A stretch of 64,000 nt of DNA from Novosphingobium taihuense (GTDB lineage Bacteria; Pseudomonadota; Alphaproteobacteria; Sphingomonadales; Sphingomonadaceae). The stretch covers positions 124,001-188,000 of the forward strand of contig NZ_VLKJ01000003.1 of NCBI RefSeq assembly GCF_007830315.1, given 5' to 3'. Under the pieces are notes generated by a model. The model saw only the letters and a list, made by a program, of their open reading frames with translations, was not told the origin of the DNA and did not search any database. Position 1 is the stretch's first letter. Every line of letters starts with the position of its first letter. Position numbers and translations under genes: made by a program. Of the stretch, positions 25,863 to 35,080 are shown one piece after another.

Positions 25863-26387
25863 TCAGGCCGTTTCGTAGTACTTGGGCGCGTGTTCGTTGA
25901 GGATCTCGAGGATCTTCTTGAGCGCGGCAGGCTCGTCCGTCTTTTCCATCGCCGCGAGTTCGCGCGCAAGGCGCGAGGAGGCGGCTTCGAAGATCTGACG
26001 TTCCGAATAGGACTGCTCGGGCTGATCGTCGGCACGGAACAGGTCGCGCGTCACTTCTGCGATCGACACGAGGTCACCGGAGTTGATTTTCGCTTCGTAT
26101 TCCTGGGCGCGGCGCGACCACATCGTGCGCTTGACCTTGGGCTTGCCCTTGAGGGTATCGAGCGCTTCGCGCAGTGTCTTGTCCGAAGACAGCTTGCGCA
26201 TGCCGATCGCTTCGACCTTGTTTACCGGAACGCGCAGCGTCATGCGTTCCTTTTCGAAGCGCAGCACATAGAGCTGCAGCTTCATGCCAGCAATTTCTTC
26301 ATCCTGAAGTTCGACCACCCGGCCGACACCATGCTTCGGATAAACGACGTAGTCCCCAACATCGAAGGCGAGAGCCTTACCTGCCAT
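25863..26387 (-). CDS. carD: CarD-family transcriptional regulator
   Basis: A 174-residue RNA-polymerase-binding regulator. The N-terminal Tudor-like RID domain (FDVGDYVVYPKHGVGRVVELQ...) binds the beta subunit, and the C-terminal helical part binds promoter DNA; RTMWSRRAQEYEAKINSGD is a signature segment in alphaproteobacteria. CarD proteins stabilise open complexes at rRNA and other promoters. The ATG has AAGGATT upstream. A 357-bp gene-free stretch precedes it, and an intrinsic terminator follows. Confidence 0.95.
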   Translation of the reverse strand: MAGKALAFDVGDYVVYPKHGVGRVVELQDEEIAGMKLQLYVLRFEKERMTLRVPVNKVEAIGMRKLSSDKTLREALDTLKGKPKVKRTMWSRRAQEYEAKINSGDLVSIAEVTRDLFRADDQPEQSYSERQIFEAASSRLARELAAMEKTDEPAALKKILEILNEHAPKYYETA

Positions 26388-26744
26388 TGGTAATCCTTTC
26401 GACGCGGGCAGGACCGGCAATGGACAGTGCGAAGCCTTTTGGGGGAAAAGGGCATGAGCCCGCCGGATCGACGGTCATGCAAGGCTTGCGATCCGATTGC
26501 TTTTTTCGTCCTGCCGTTTTCGTGGTGAAAAGACGCCGGACAGGCATGAACCCACCGGCGCTTGGCGGCCCATATAACACTTCGGCAATAAAATTACCAC
26601 CCCTGAACGCACCGCAGCGCAGCAGAAATCGTTTGCTGCCTCCGATGTGGAAGCAACAGGGCGTGTCAGGACGCTCTCAGTTGTGGGTCAGGCAACAAGA
26701 GCAGCGGGAGCGTTCGTCTGGCAAACGCCCCCAAGCTGCTGGAA
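26388..26744. other. Gene-free stretch between carD and fdxA
   Basis: This 357-bp interval contains no convincing reading frame. It holds the fdxA terminator hairpin at its right end and, in the middle (about 26570-26600), an AT-rich patch (ATATAACAC and AATAAAATTACC) that is a likely place for the leftward carD promoter, implying a leader of roughly 180-200 nt. I saw no recognisable riboswitch or small RNA. Confidence 0.5.
26700..26740 (-). terminator. Probable terminator of fdxA
   Basis: AGCAGC/GCTGCT outer arms and GGG-GCGTT/AACGC-CCC inner arms form an imperfect hairpin 4 nt after the fdxA stop, followed on the leftward strand by CTTGTT. Confidence 0.6.
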
Positions 26745-27083
26745 TCAGTCGCCTTCGCCGGGCTCTGCCGAGAAGTACTTGTCGAACTTGCCATCTTCGC
26801 CCTTGTGCTCGTCAGCATCGGCCGGAGCATCCTTCTTGGCGGTGATGTTCGGCCATTCAGCCGAGAACTTGGCATTGAGTTCGAGCCACTGCTCGAGCCC
26901 GGATTCGGTATCGGGCAGAATCGCCTCGGCCGGGCATTCCGGTTCGCACACGCCGCAGTCGATGCATTCGCTGGGGTTGATCACCAGCATGTTCTCGCCT
27001 TCGTAGAAGCAATCCACGGGGCAGACTTCGACGCAGTCCATGAACTTGCAGCGGATACAGGCGTCGGTGACGACATAGGTCAT
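26745..27083 (-). CDS. fdxA: Seven-iron ferredoxin FdxA
   Basis: A 112-residue ferredoxin carrying a [3Fe-4S] and a [4Fe-4S] cluster. The Cys pattern [14 protein letters not shown] followed by [12 protein letters not shown] is typical of the FdxA/Azotobacter ferredoxin I type. The C-terminal half is the usual acidic/helical extension. It acts as a cytoplasmic low-potential electron carrier. It lies 14 bp downstream of the S4-domain gene in the same direction, and carD follows further down, an order repeatedly seen in alphaproteobacteria. Confidence 0.95.
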   Translation of the reverse strand: MTYVVTDACIRCKFMDCVEVCPVDCFYEGENMLVINPSECIDCGVCEPECPAEAILPDTESGLEQWLELNAKFSAEWPNITAKKDAPADADEHKGEDGKFDKYFSAEPGEGD

Positions 27084-27097
27084 GGCGAATTGATCCC

Positions 27098-27388
27098 TCA
27101 GGTATCTGTTTGAGGCCGTGCTAGAGGCGTTGCACCCGGCCCGTCAAGCACCCGATAACACGCCTGTGCCTCAGGGGCAGGTCCGCGGCGGTCAGGAAGG
27201 GCCAGAACCTCGACCACCATGACCCTCGTGCGCATCGGCAGGACCAGCACGTCACCCAGCCTGACATCGGCACTGCAGCGTTCGATCCGGCGACCGTTGA
27301 GGCGGATATGGCCATCCTCGACCCAGCCTTGCGCCAGGCTCCGGCTGCCTGTGAAACGGGTGAACCAGAGGAACTTGTCGATCCGCAA
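27098..27388 (-). CDS. S4-domain RNA-binding protein (Hsp15-like)
   Basis: A 96-residue protein dominated by an S4 RNA-binding domain ([25 protein letters not shown]..., HIRLNGRRI). The E. coli homologue Hsp15 binds stalled 50S subunits carrying nascent chains; similar work is likely but unproven here. The start is TTG with GGGAG upstream. It is 18 bp downstream of the helicase gene and 14 bp upstream of fdxA, forming an operon. Confidence 0.9.
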   Translation of the reverse strand: MRIDKFLWFTRFTGSRSLAQGWVEDGHIRLNGRRIERCSADVRLGDVLVLPMRTRVMVVEVLALPDRRGPAPEAQACYRVLDGPGATPLARPQTDT

Positions 27389-27406
27389 GCAGCGTTTCTC
27401 CCTGTT

Positions 27407-29974
27407 CTATCGCGCCACCAGTTCGGCCAGTGCGGCAAAGGCGCCGCTGGCGGGACGGGGCGGCATCGGTGCATCGACTTGCGAGGCATTGCGGTTCGGT
27501 CGCCAATCCCACAGCGGCGGCTGCGGCGGGCCGAAGGCTTTCTCGGGGAGGACACGGCCCATGTGCACGCGAAAGCCCCCGGCACGCAGCAGTGCGGCAT
27601 AGGCGGCGGTCGAAAGATTCATCGACCGCGCAATCGCCGGATCGAGAAACACGCGCCGCGCCTTGGTGCCCATCCGCGTGGCGTGGGCATGGTGGAGCAG
27701 CTTTTCTGCAAGATCGACGCGCAGGGCCTCGTTGCCGAGGCGGCGGTAACCGGCAGGCGCGATCTTGGTGTGGACCACCGGCTGCATGGTTTCGGGCGGC
27801 AGGGGAGCAGGCCTTCCCCAGATGCGGGCAAGGCGGTGCCAGGCCTGCATGGCGCCGGGACGCAAGGCATTGGGCAGGAACAGGTCGAGCGATCCGATCC
27901 GCACGCCGAGCTTCTTCAGGCGATGCCGCTGCGCCTGGTCGAGCCGGTCGAGCCCCGAATCCTCACGCGCAAGGGCTCCGCCCGCTTCGACCAGATGGAG
28001 CAGGAGTGCCCTCAGCTCCGGACCAGACGCCGGGTCGCGACTGGCCTCGTCGAGCGCAAGCAGCGCGGCGAGGTGGCGCTTGTGCTGTGCGCCGAGCCAT
28101 CCCTCAAGCGCGGCCACGACCGCCGCCTTGTCATCGGGCGCGAGCCGGTCCAGCGCCTGATCGGGCTTTAGCCGAGGGCTGAGCATCGTGCGCCCGCGTT
28201 CGAGCCGCGCGACCACCGTGTCCTGCCAGACGAGCGTGGTGTCCTCGAACTCCAAGGCGCCGGGTTCGGCAGCAGCAGCAACCAGTGCCCTTGCGCGGGC
28301 CGAAAGCAGGCCGGGCAGGTGGCGCTCGGCCGCGGCCAGCAGCAGCTTGCGATCCTCGGCGCGGGCGAGGGGATCGACGACGAAGCGGAACCCCTCGATA
28401 TGGCCAATGGGCTCGTCGTCTACCAGAAGCGCGCCTTCATCGGACAGGCGCACCGGCAGGAGACCTGCGTCGGCTCCGGCCTTGCGCATCAGCACGGTGG
28501 TGCGGCGGTTGACGAAGCGCTCGGTAAGACGCGCGTGGAGGGCATCGGACAGCCGCGCCTCGACCGCACGGGCCCGCGCGGACATTTCGTCCTTCGCGAG
28601 TACCCAGTCCGGGCGCTGCGCAATATAGGCCCAGGAGCGGATCGCGGAGATGCGGGCCTGCAGCGTATCGATATCGCCCGATGGGTTGTCGAGCTGGGCA
28701 ATGGCCTGCGCCACATAGTCCGCGCCGAGATAGCCATTGCGCAAATCCTGCCACAACCGGCTGACGAAGCGGCTGTGTGTCTCCTCGCCCTGCGAGCGGA
28801 AATCAGGCAGGCGGCAGACATCCCAGAAGCGCTGGACCGAGCGCGCTCCACGAACGCTCGATGCCGTTTCCGGATCTTCCGCCAGTCGCTTCAACACCGC
28901 GAGATCGATGGCTTGTGGCGGCGTTGCCAGTTGGGGGAGGGGCGGAAGGCTTTCGAGATCCTCGATCAGCGTCGCGATGCTGTCGAACCTCGGCTCGGCC
29001 TCGCGCCAGAACAGGCGCGTCAAAGGCGGGAAGCGGTGCTCTTCGATCGAGTAGATTTCTTCGTCCGTGAACTCCGGATTGGTCCCGCCCGCACCTGCAA
29101 GCGTTCCGAAAGTGCCGTCGCGCTGGTGCCGCCCGGCGCGGCCCGCGATCTGCGCCATTTCCGCCGTGGTCAGGCGGCGCTGGCGGTGACCGTCAAACTT
29201 GGAAAGCCCGGCGAAGGCAACGTGATGGACGTCAAGGTTGAGCCCCATACCGACCGCATCGGTGGCGACGAGGTAATCTACCTCTCCGGCCTGATACATC
29301 GCGACCTGGGCATTGCGGGTTTGCGGGGAGAGCGCACCCATCACGACCGCCGCGCCGCCCCGAAAGCGCCGCAGCATCTCGGCCATGACATAGACCTGCT
29401 CGGCACTGAACGCGACGATCGCGCTGCGCGGCGGAATGCGCGAGAGCTTCTTGGCGCCGACATGCGTGAGGGTGGAAAAGCGCGGACGGGTGACCACTTC
29501 GGCCTCGGGCACCAGGGCCTTGATCATCGGCTCCAACGTGGAGGAACCGAGCAGCATCGTCTCCTCGCGCCCGCGCGTGTGCAGCAAGCGGTCAGTAAAG
29601 ACGTGGCCACGTTCAGGATCGGCGGAGAGCTGCGCCTCGTCCAGCGCAACGAAGGCGAGATCGGGGCGCGAAGGCATCGCCTCGACCGTGCAGAGGTGCC
29701 AGCGCGCGCCCTTGGGCTCGATCTTCTCCTCGCCGGTGATCAGGGCTACGTTCTCAGCGCCCTTGATCGCGCAGACCCGGTCATAGACTTCGCGCGCCAG
29801 CAGCCGCAGCGGAAATCCGATCGCGCCCGAGGAATGAGCGCAGAGCCGCTCGATGGCGAGATGGGTCTTGCCGGTGTTGGTCGGCCCGAGCACTGCCTTG
29901 ACCACGCCGGTATTCGCCGACTTCCGGGGCTGGGCGGGAATGCGCTGGGCCATGGAGGGGAATGTGGCGGGCAT
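27407..29974 (-). CDS. Suv3-like superfamily 2 RNA/DNA helicase
   Basis: A protein of about 855 residues related to the mitochondrial degradosome helicase Suv3. The N-terminal motor has Walker A GPTNTGKT, DEAQ as motif II (VALDEAQLSA), GSSTLEP, and motif VI QIAGRAGRHQRDGTFG. The C-terminal ~450 residues hold the Suv3-like helical region plus an extended tail. Bacterial relatives occur mainly in alphaproteobacteria, and their substrates are poorly known. The start is uncertain: ATG at 29974 is used, with ATG 29953 or TTG 29989 possible; none has a good Shine-Dalgarno. Confidence 0.9.
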   Translation of the reverse strand: MPATFPSMAQRIPAQPRKSANTGVVKAVLGPTNTGKTHLAIERLCAHSSGAIGFPLRLLAREVYDRVCAIKGAENVALITGEEKIEPKGARWHLCTVEAMPSRPDLAFVALDEAQLSADPERGHVFTDRLLHTRGREETMLLGSSTLEPMIKALVPEAEVVTRPRFSTLTHVGAKKLSRIPPRSAIVAFSAEQVYVMAEMLRRFRGGAAVVMGALSPQTRNAQVAMYQAGEVDYLVATDAVGMGLNLDVHHVAFAGLSKFDGHRQRRLTTAEMAQIAGRAGRHQRDGTFGTLAGAGGTNPEFTDEEIYSIEEHRFPPLTRLFWREAEPRFDSIATLIEDLESLPPLPQLATPPQAIDLAVLKRLAEDPETASSVRGARSVQRFWDVCRLPDFRSQGEETHSRFVSRLWQDLRNGYLGADYVAQAIAQLDNPSGDIDTLQARISAIRSWAYIAQRPDWVLAKDEMSARARAVEARLSDALHARLTERFVNRRTTVLMRKAGADAGLLPVRLSDEGALLVDDEPIGHIEGFRFVVDPLARAEDRKLLLAAAERHLPGLLSARARALVAAAAEPGALEFEDTTLVWQDTVVARLERGRTMLSPRLKPDQALDRLAPDDKAAVVAALEGWLGAQHKRHLAALLALDEASRDPASGPELRALLLHLVEAGGALAREDSGLDRLDQAQRHRLKKLGVRIGSLDLFLPNALRPGAMQAWHRLARIWGRPAPLPPETMQPVVHTKIAPAGYRRLGNEALRVDLAEKLLHHAHATRMGTKARRVFLDPAIARSMNLSTAAYAALLRAGGFRVHMGRVLPEKAFGPPQPPLWDWRPNRNASQVDAPMPPRPASGAFAALAELVAR

Positions 29975-30033
29975 GATCGCTGGAAACAAGCGAGGAGGGG
30001 AATTTTATCCCCTGCCCGAAAGACCAAACAAAA

Positions 30034-30057
30034 AAGGCCCGGATCGCTCCGGGCCTT
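30034..30057. terminator. Intrinsic terminator of rho
   Basis: AAGGCCCGGA pairs with TCCGGGCCTT around TCGC. Read leftward it lies 5 nt after the rho stop and is followed by TTTTTTGTTT. A clean rho-independent site ends the rho gene itself. Confidence 0.9.
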
Positions 30058-30062
30058 GTCTT

Positions 30063-31319
30063 TTACTGGTTCATCGTCGCGAAGAAATCTTCGTTGGTCT
30101 TGGAATCCTTGATCTTGTCGAGCAGGAATTCCATCGCGTCGATCGTGCCCATCTGCATGAGGATGCGGCGCAGGACCCACATCTTCGAGAGCTGGTCCTT
30201 GGGTACGAGCAGCTCTTCCTTGCGGGTGCCGCTCTTGCCCACGTCGAGCGCAGGGAAGATGCGCTTGTCTGCCACCTTGCGGTCCAGCACGATTTCCGAG
30301 TTGCCGGTGCCCTTGAACTCTTCGAAGATCACTTCGTCCATGCGGCTGCCGGTATCGATCAGGGCCGTCGCGATAATCGAGAGCGAGCCGCCTTCCTCGA
30401 TGTTGCGCGCCGCACCGAAGAAACGCTTGGGGCGCTGCAGGGCGTTGGCGTCGACACCGCCGGTCAGGACCTTGCCCGAGCTTGGCACCACGGTGTTGTA
30501 GGCACGGCCGAGACGGGTGATCGAGTCCAGCAGGATCACCACGTCGCGCTTGTGCTCGACCAGGCGCTTGGCCTTTTCGATGACCATTTCGGCAACCTGC
30601 ACGTGGCGCGTGGCGGGCTCGTCGAAGGTCGAGGAGATGACCTCTCCCTTCACAGAGCGCTGCATGTCGGTGACTTCTTCCGGACGCTCGTCGACCAGAA
30701 GCACGATCAGGAAGACTTCCGGATGGTTGTCGGTGATCGCCTTGGCCATGTTCTGCAGCAGCACGGTCTTGCCGGTGCGCGGTGGAGCGACGATCAGCGC
30801 GCGCTGGCCCTTGCCCTGCGGGCTGACAAGATCGATCACGCGGGCCGACTTGTCCTTGACCGTGGGGTCAAGCGTGTCGAGGCGCAGGCGCTCGTTCGGG
30901 TAGAGCGGGGTGAGGTTGTCGAAGTTGACGCGGTGGCGCACGGCCTCCGGTTCATCGAAGTTCACCTTGATCAGGCGGGTGATCGCGAAATAGCGCTCGC
31001 CATCCTTGGGCGCGCGGACTTCACCTTCCACCGTATCGCCGGTGCGCAGGCCCCATTTGCGGACCTGGTTGGGCGAGACGTAAATGTCGTCAGGGCCAGC
31101 GAGGTAGTTGGCCTCAGGGCTACGCAGGAAGCCGAAGCCATCGGGCAGGACTTCGATCGTGCCAATGCCAAGGATTTCCTCGCCGTCTTCGGCCATTTCC
31201 TTGAGGATCGCGAACATCAGGTCTTGGCGACGCATGGTGCTCGCGCCTTCGACCTCGAGCTCTTCGGCCATCTGGACCAGCTCGGCGGGGGTCTTCTTCT
31301 TGAGTTCCTTCAGGTGCAT
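30063..31319 (-). CDS. rho: Transcription termination factor Rho
   Basis: A 418-residue hexameric RNA helicase/ATPase. The N-terminal helical domain starts [14 protein letters not shown], the RNA-binding OSB-fold domain includes [13 protein letters not shown], and the ATPase core has Walker A APPRTGKT (178-185), the Q-loop GKGQRALIV and the R-loop [20 protein letters not shown]. An in-frame TTG five codons upstream is possible, but the ATG fits family N-termini and has GGAA upstream. It continues the hemE, hemJ, rho order. Confidence 0.97.
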   Translation of the reverse strand: MHLKELKKKTPAELVQMAEELEVEGASTMRRQDLMFAILKEMAEDGEEILGIGTIEVLPDGFGFLRSPEANYLAGPDDIYVSPNQVRKWGLRTGDTVEGEVRAPKDGERYFAITRLIKVNFDEPEAVRHRVNFDNLTPLYPNERLRLDTLDPTVKDKSARVIDLVSPQGKGQRALIVAPPRTGKTVLLQNMAKAITDNHPEVFLIVLLVDERPEEVTDMQRSVKGEVISSTFDEPATRHVQVAEMVIEKAKRLVEHKRDVVILLDSITRLGRAYNTVVPSSGKVLTGGVDANALQRPKRFFGAARNIEEGGSLSIIATALIDTGSRMDEVIFEEFKGTGNSEIVLDRKVADKRIFPALDVGKSGTRKEELLVPKDQLSKMWVLRRILMQMGTIDAMEFLLDKIKDSKTNEDFFATMNQ

Positions 31320-31532
31320 TTCTTGAATTTCCAAAGGGTTGTGTTGATGGCCGGAAGCCTCTGAAGGGCTTGGAGAAAGCGAGAGGGCGGCTGCATCGGC
31401 GGCAGCGCATCTGTATTCCGGTTCGTCCGCAGATATGCCTCGGCAGGGCGATAGTCAATTGTCGATGGGCACAGGGGGGTGGTATCCTCGAACCATCGAG
31501 CCGGAAAACCGGCCCATGCGAGAGGAACGACC

Positions 31533-31691
31533 ATGATCAGACTACCCCGCCGCGCAGGCGAATTCCCCCGACCCCAAGCCCACGATGCCCCGGCCAACGC
31601 CTGGGGCTCGCAATGGAAGCACCTGCCGCGTTCGCCGATGACGCTCGTGCGCACAGCAATGGGCGAAGGCTTGCGGACCTTGCGCGGCTAG
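31533..31691 (+). CDS. Possible small protein of 52 residues
   Basis: A short frame with an AGAGGA ribosome site 6 nt before its ATG. The translation is basic and Pro/Trp-containing, without a signal or membrane segment (MIRLPRRAGEFPRPQAHD... ending GLRTLRG). It lies alone between the leftward rho and hemJ genes, and a strong hairpin follows 10 nt after the stop. I know no family. Coding status is uncertain. Confidence 0.4.
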   Translation: MIRLPRRAGEFPRPQAHDAPANAWGSQWKHLPRSPMTLVRTAMGEGLRTLRG

Positions 31692-31701
31692 CCCCACCCC
31701 G

Positions 31702-31725
31702 GCCCCTCCCGCTGGCGGGAGGGGC
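31702..31725. repeat. GC-rich hairpin between small frame and hemJ
   Basis: GCCCCTCCCGC and GCGGGAGGGGC form 11-bp arms separated by 2 nt, close to the hemJ stop. It resembles a REP element and may act as a transcript end for one or both neighbours. Confidence 0.55.
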
Positions 31726-31731
31726 AAAGGA

Positions 31732-32175
31732 TCAAAACGGCTTCACGATCACCATGATCACGATCACCGCGGCAGCGATGCCGGGGATCTCGTTGAGCAT
31801 ACGCAGCTTCTTGCCCGAGAGCTTGCGAACGCCTTGGGCGAGTTGTTGCGCATAAGTCGCCAGCCAGAAATGGTAGGCCGTCAGCACCAGTACGAACGCC
31901 AGCTTGAGGTGGAACCAGCCTTGGGAAAAGGCGCCGATATCCACCGCCAGCAGCAGGCCAAGCACCCACACCACCACCAGCGCCGGCCACATGATGATCT
32001 TCATCAGCTTGGCCTCACGATCCACCCAGATCGCGTTTTCGGGCGATCCTTCGGGCGCTTCCTGGTGATAGACGAAGAAGCGCGGCAGCATGAACAGGCC
32101 GGCCATCCAGAAGATCACGAAGATGACATGGCCCGCCTTGAGCCAGAGATAGAGCATCGCCAATACCTGCTGCAT
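31732..32175 (-). CDS. hemJ: Protoporphyrinogen oxidase HemJ
   Basis: A 147-residue inner-membrane protein with four predicted helices (about 10-30, 58-78, 85-105 and 127-145), of the HemJ/UPF0093 family that oxidises protoporphyrinogen IX to protoporphyrin IX in haem synthesis. Conserved features are the N-terminal WLKAGHVIFVIFWMAGLFMLPRFFVYH segment (two blocks with two His), RE.KLM and HFW. It lies 94 bp downstream of hemE in the same direction, consistent with joint haem synthesis. Confidence 0.93.
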   Translation of the reverse strand: MQQVLAMLYLWLKAGHVIFVIFWMAGLFMLPRFFVYHQEAPEGSPENAIWVDREAKLMKIIMWPALVVVWVLGLLLAVDIGAFSQGWFHLKLAFVLVLTAYHFWLATYAQQLAQGVRKLSGKKLRMLNEIPGIAAAVIVIMVIVKPF

Positions 32176-32269
32176 GATGTGCGTTTCCGCCTGCCACTGC
32201 GCCCCTGCTGTGGGTTATTTCGGCGCGGAAACCGTGGTTTGCAAGTGTCCGAAAAGACTCGGTAACGGA

Positions 32270-33310
32270 TTACCGCGACCAGCCCCGCACGACCTTCAGC
32301 AGCGCCTCGACGTTTGCGATCGGGGTGTGCTGGCCGATGCCGTGGCCGAGGTTGAACACGTGCGGGCGGTCGGCGAAGGCTTCGAGCACGCGGATCGTCT
32401 GGGTTTCCAGTTCCGGCCCGCCCGAAAGCAGCAGCAGCGGATCGAGATTGCCCTGCACCGGCATCCCTGCGGGCAGTTCGCGCGCGGCCCACAAGGGGTC
32501 GATGGTCTCGTCCACACCCACGGCGTTGACGCCGGTTTCGCGGGCATAGGCGGCAAGCTTTTCGCCCGCGCCCTTGGGGAAGCCGATCACCGGAACGTGC
32601 GGATAGCGGCGCTGCATTTCGCTTGCGATCTTTGCGTTGGGGGCGATGACCCAGCGTTCGAACTGCGCGGGCGAAAGGCTGCCCGCCCATGAATCGAACA
32701 GCTGCAGGCCCTGTGCGCCCGCTTCGACCTGACCTGAGAGATATTCGATGGTGACCTGGCTGATCGCATCGATGATCGCCTGGAACGCGCCCGGATCGCG
32801 ATAGGCCAGCGCGCGGGTGTCGTGATGATCGCGGCTGCCTTCGCCTGCCACCATGTAGGTGGCGACCGTCCACGGAGAGCCTGCAAAGCCCAGCAGCGTC
32901 GTCTCAGGGCTGATCTGCGCCTTCACCTTGGCCACCGTCTCGTAGATCGGCGTCAGGCGCTCAGGCACCGCCACAAGGCTGTCCAGCGCCACGTCGAGCA
33001 GGCGGGGCGAAAGGTCGGGGCCTTCACCGACGAGGAACCTGAGGTCCTGCCCCATCGCATAGGGTACGATCAGGATGTCGGAAAACAGGATCGCGCCGTC
33101 AAAGCCGAAGCGGCGGATCGGCTGCACGGTCACTTCGGCGGCGGCATCGGTATCGTAGACCAGCGCGAGGAATCCGCCCTTTTCCGCGCGCAACTCGCGA
33201 TATTCGGGCAGATAGCGGCCCGCCTGGCGCATCAACCAGATCGGCCGATGTGCAAGGTTCTCGCCACGCAGGGTCCGGAGGAGAGGGCCAGCTTCCGGAG
33301 TTTCGGACAT
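32270..33310 (-). CDS. hemE: Uroporphyrinogen decarboxylase
   Basis: A 346-residue enzyme that decarboxylates uroporphyrinogen III to coproporphyrinogen III. It has the N-terminal signature WLMRQAGRYLPEYR with the catalytic Arg pair, the Asp region LFSDILIVPYAMGQ and the LLGFAGSPWTVATYM block; C-terminal FNLGHGI is conserved. ATG at 33310 is used, and an ATG five codons upstream (33325) is also possible. It is transcribed away from the adjoining candidate replication origin, as hemE is in Caulobacter. Confidence 0.95.
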   Translation of the reverse strand: MSETPEAGPLLRTLRGENLAHRPIWLMRQAGRYLPEYRELRAEKGGFLALVYDTDAAAEVTVQPIRRFGFDGAILFSDILIVPYAMGQDLRFLVGEGPDLSPRLLDVALDSLVAVPERLTPIYETVAKVKAQISPETTLLGFAGSPWTVATYMVAGEGSRDHHDTRALAYRDPGAFQAIIDAISQVTIEYLSGQVEAGAQGLQLFDSWAGSLSPAQFERWVIAPNAKIASEMQRRYPHVPVIGFPKGAGEKLAAYARETGVNAVGVDETIDPLWAARELPAGMPVQGNLDPLLLLSGGPELETQTIRVLEAFADRPHVFNLGHGIGQHTPIANVEALLKVVRGWSR

Positions 33311-33323
33311 CGTGCGTCGATCC

Positions 33324-33656
33324 ATTCTACTTAAACTAGATTCTTAGAATCAGGTTGATGGTGTTAGTTGGCCCTGTGGAAACCGGGGATTGCACTCGTC
33401 TGCCCGATTTGTGAGTCCCCTTCCACACTTTTCGGTGTTCGCGACTCTGGACAGACCGGCGTCAACGCGAAGTTCTCACCGCTCTCCACAGGCTGGGGAA
33501 AACCCTGTCCACTTGTCCACAACTGGCCCTGAAGTGGACTCGCACCGGGTGTGAATCCGAGGTCCAAACTTGTCCCCGGTCCTCTCCCGTGGTTTATCAG
33601 GCCACTGTCCACAGGGTCATGCCCACGAGGGTCCACCCGCACCAGAAAGCCCGCAA
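33324..33656. other. Candidate chromosomal replication origin (oriC)
   Basis: A 346-bp gene-free interval between leftward hemE and rightward ppsR, the known oriC address in Caulobacter and other alphaproteobacteria. Its left end is AT-rich (about 33324-33356, with the inverted repeat GATTC-TTA-GAATC at 33339-33351) and could be the unwinding element. DnaA-box-like CCACA motifs cluster to the right: TGTGGAAAC (33375), CCTTCCACA (33419), CTCTCCACA (33482), CTGTCCACT (33505), TTGTCCACA (33513, one mismatch) and CTGTCCACA (33605). No perfect TTATCCACA is present. Confidence 0.7.
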
Positions 33657-34496
33657 ATGCAGCGCCTGCACCTGCACCTGCTGTCGGATTCCACCGGCGA
33701 GACGCTGGAAATGATCGCCAAGGCGGCGCTGGCGCAGTTCGATGGTGCCGATGTCGTGCGCCATTTCTGGCCGATGGTGCGCTCGATGCAGCACCTCGAT
33801 CGTATCATGGGCGAAATTGCGGCCAATCCCGGCCTCGTGCTTTATACCCTGGTCAATCCCGAGACGCGTGAACGGCTCGAAACGCGCTGTGTTGCGCTGG
33901 GCCTGCCCAGCGTCGCGGCGCTCGATACTGTGACCGACGCGCTGCAGCAGCAGCTTGGCGTGCAGGCCAAGGGCCGTCCCGGCCGCCAGCACATGATGGA
34001 CGAGGCCTATTTTGCCCGCGTCGACGCCATCCAGTTCACCATCGCCCACGATGACGGGGTGAACTGGGAGAACTGGGAAGAGGCCGACATCGTCCTGGCG
34101 GGCGTCTCGCGCAGCTCGAAGACTCCGACCTCGATCTACCTCGCCAACCGTGGCTACAAGGTGGCGAACATTCCGATCGTGGTCGAAAGCCCGCCGCCAC
34201 CGATGCTGTTTTCGCTGCGCCGGCCGCTGGTGGTAGGGCTGACGACAAGCCCCGAACGCCTGATCGCGGTGCGCCGCAACCGCCTGCTCTCGCTGAATCA
34301 GGCGCCCGAGACGGCCTACGTCGACAACGATCAGGTTACCCGCGAAGTGCAATACGCGCGGCGCATGTTTGCCGACTACGGCTGGCCGGTGATCGACGTT
34401 TCGCGCCGCTCTATCGAGGAAACCGCGGCCGCCGTGATCAATCTTTACAACGAAAGAACCGCTGGAGCGGGCGGTGATGGAGCAAAACCGATATGA
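33657..34496 (+). CDS. ppsR: Pyruvate,phosphate dikinase/PEP synthase regulatory protein
   Basis: A 279-residue DUF299 bifunctional kinase/pyrophosphorylase that switches PEP synthase or pyruvate,phosphate dikinase off and on by ADP-dependent phosphorylation and Pi-dependent dephosphorylation of a Thr. It has the N-terminal [20 protein letters not shown], the P-loop-like [21 protein letters not shown] block and the C-terminal [19 protein letters not shown] at 33657 fits the family N-terminus; the longer in-frame frame runs into the origin region. It overlaps maf by 4 bp. Confidence 0.95.
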   Translation: MQRLHLHLLSDSTGETLEMIAKAALAQFDGADVVRHFWPMVRSMQHLDRIMGEIAANPGLVLYTLVNPETRERLETRCVALGLPSVAALDTVTDALQQQLGVQAKGRPGRQHMMDEAYFARVDAIQFTIAHDDGVNWENWEEADIVLAGVSRSSKTPTSIYLANRGYKVANIPIVVESPPPPMLFSLRRPLVVGLTTSPERLIAVRRNRLLSLNQAPETAYVDNDQVTREVQYARRMFADYGWPVIDVSRRSIEETAAAVINLYNERTAGAGGDGAKPI

Positions 34497-35080
34497 CACT
34501 TGTTCTGGCCAGCCAGAGCTTTTCGCGAAAGATGATGCTGGAGGCCGCAGGCGTGCCGTTTGAGGCGCGTTCGTCCGACGTCGACGAAGGCGCGATCAAG
34601 CGCGAACTGATCGGCGTTTCCGGCTGTCAGATTGCCTCCGTGCTGGCCGAGGCCAAGGCGCTCGCCGTCTCGCTCGGCCTGCCCGGCCGACTGGTCCTTG
34701 GCGGGGATTCGATGGTCGAAGTCTGCGGCCGCCAGTTCGACAAGCCGACAAGCCGCGAGAATGCCGCCGAGCATCTGGAGTTCTTCTCCGGCAAGGAGAT
34801 GCACCTCCATTCCGCCGCCGTGCTGATGCGTGATGGCAAGGTGGTGTGGAAAACCTGCGAGACCGCAAAACTGCAGGTCCGCACGCTTTCTCCCGAGTTT
34901 ATCCAGAGCTATCTCGACAGAGAGTGGCCCGAGGTTTCGGGCTGCGTCGGCGTGTTCCGGATCGAGGCACTGGGTGTGCAGCTGTTTGAGCGTATCGACG
35001 GCAGCCACTTCACCGTTCTGGGAATGCCGCTATTGGCGCTGCTCGATGCCTTGCGAGGCCAGGGAGAGCTGCCGTCTTGA
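34493..35080 (+). CDS. maf: Maf-family nucleotide pyrophosphatase
   Basis: A 195-residue Maf/Ham1-fold enzyme that hydrolyses non-canonical or methylated nucleoside triphosphates to the monophosphate. It has the N-terminal [21 protein letters not shown], the acidic [16 protein letters not shown] block and the C-terminal [28 protein letters not shown]. The first motif differs from the common SPRR form (SFSRK). It overlaps ppsR and aroE by 4 bp each, as part of one tightly packed operon. Confidence 0.92.
   Translation: MTLVLASQSFSRKMMLEAAGVPFEARSSDVDEGAIKRELIGVSGCQIASVLAEAKALAVSLGLPGRLVLGGDSMVEVCGRQFDKPTSRENAAEHLEFFSGKEMHLHSAAVLMRDGKVVWKTCETAKLQVRTLSPEFIQSYLDREWPEVSGCVGVFRIEALGVQLFERIDGSHFTVLGMPLLALLDALRGQGELPS

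Noticed and set aside
33570..33656. Upstream extension of ppsR into the candidate origin
   Set aside because: The extension begins with TTG, lacks family similarity, and runs through the clustered DnaA-box-like motifs; the family N-terminus starts at 33657.
34899..34909. TTATCCAGA in maf as a DnaA box
   Set aside because: One mismatch inside coding sequence, no second box nearby; expected by chance.
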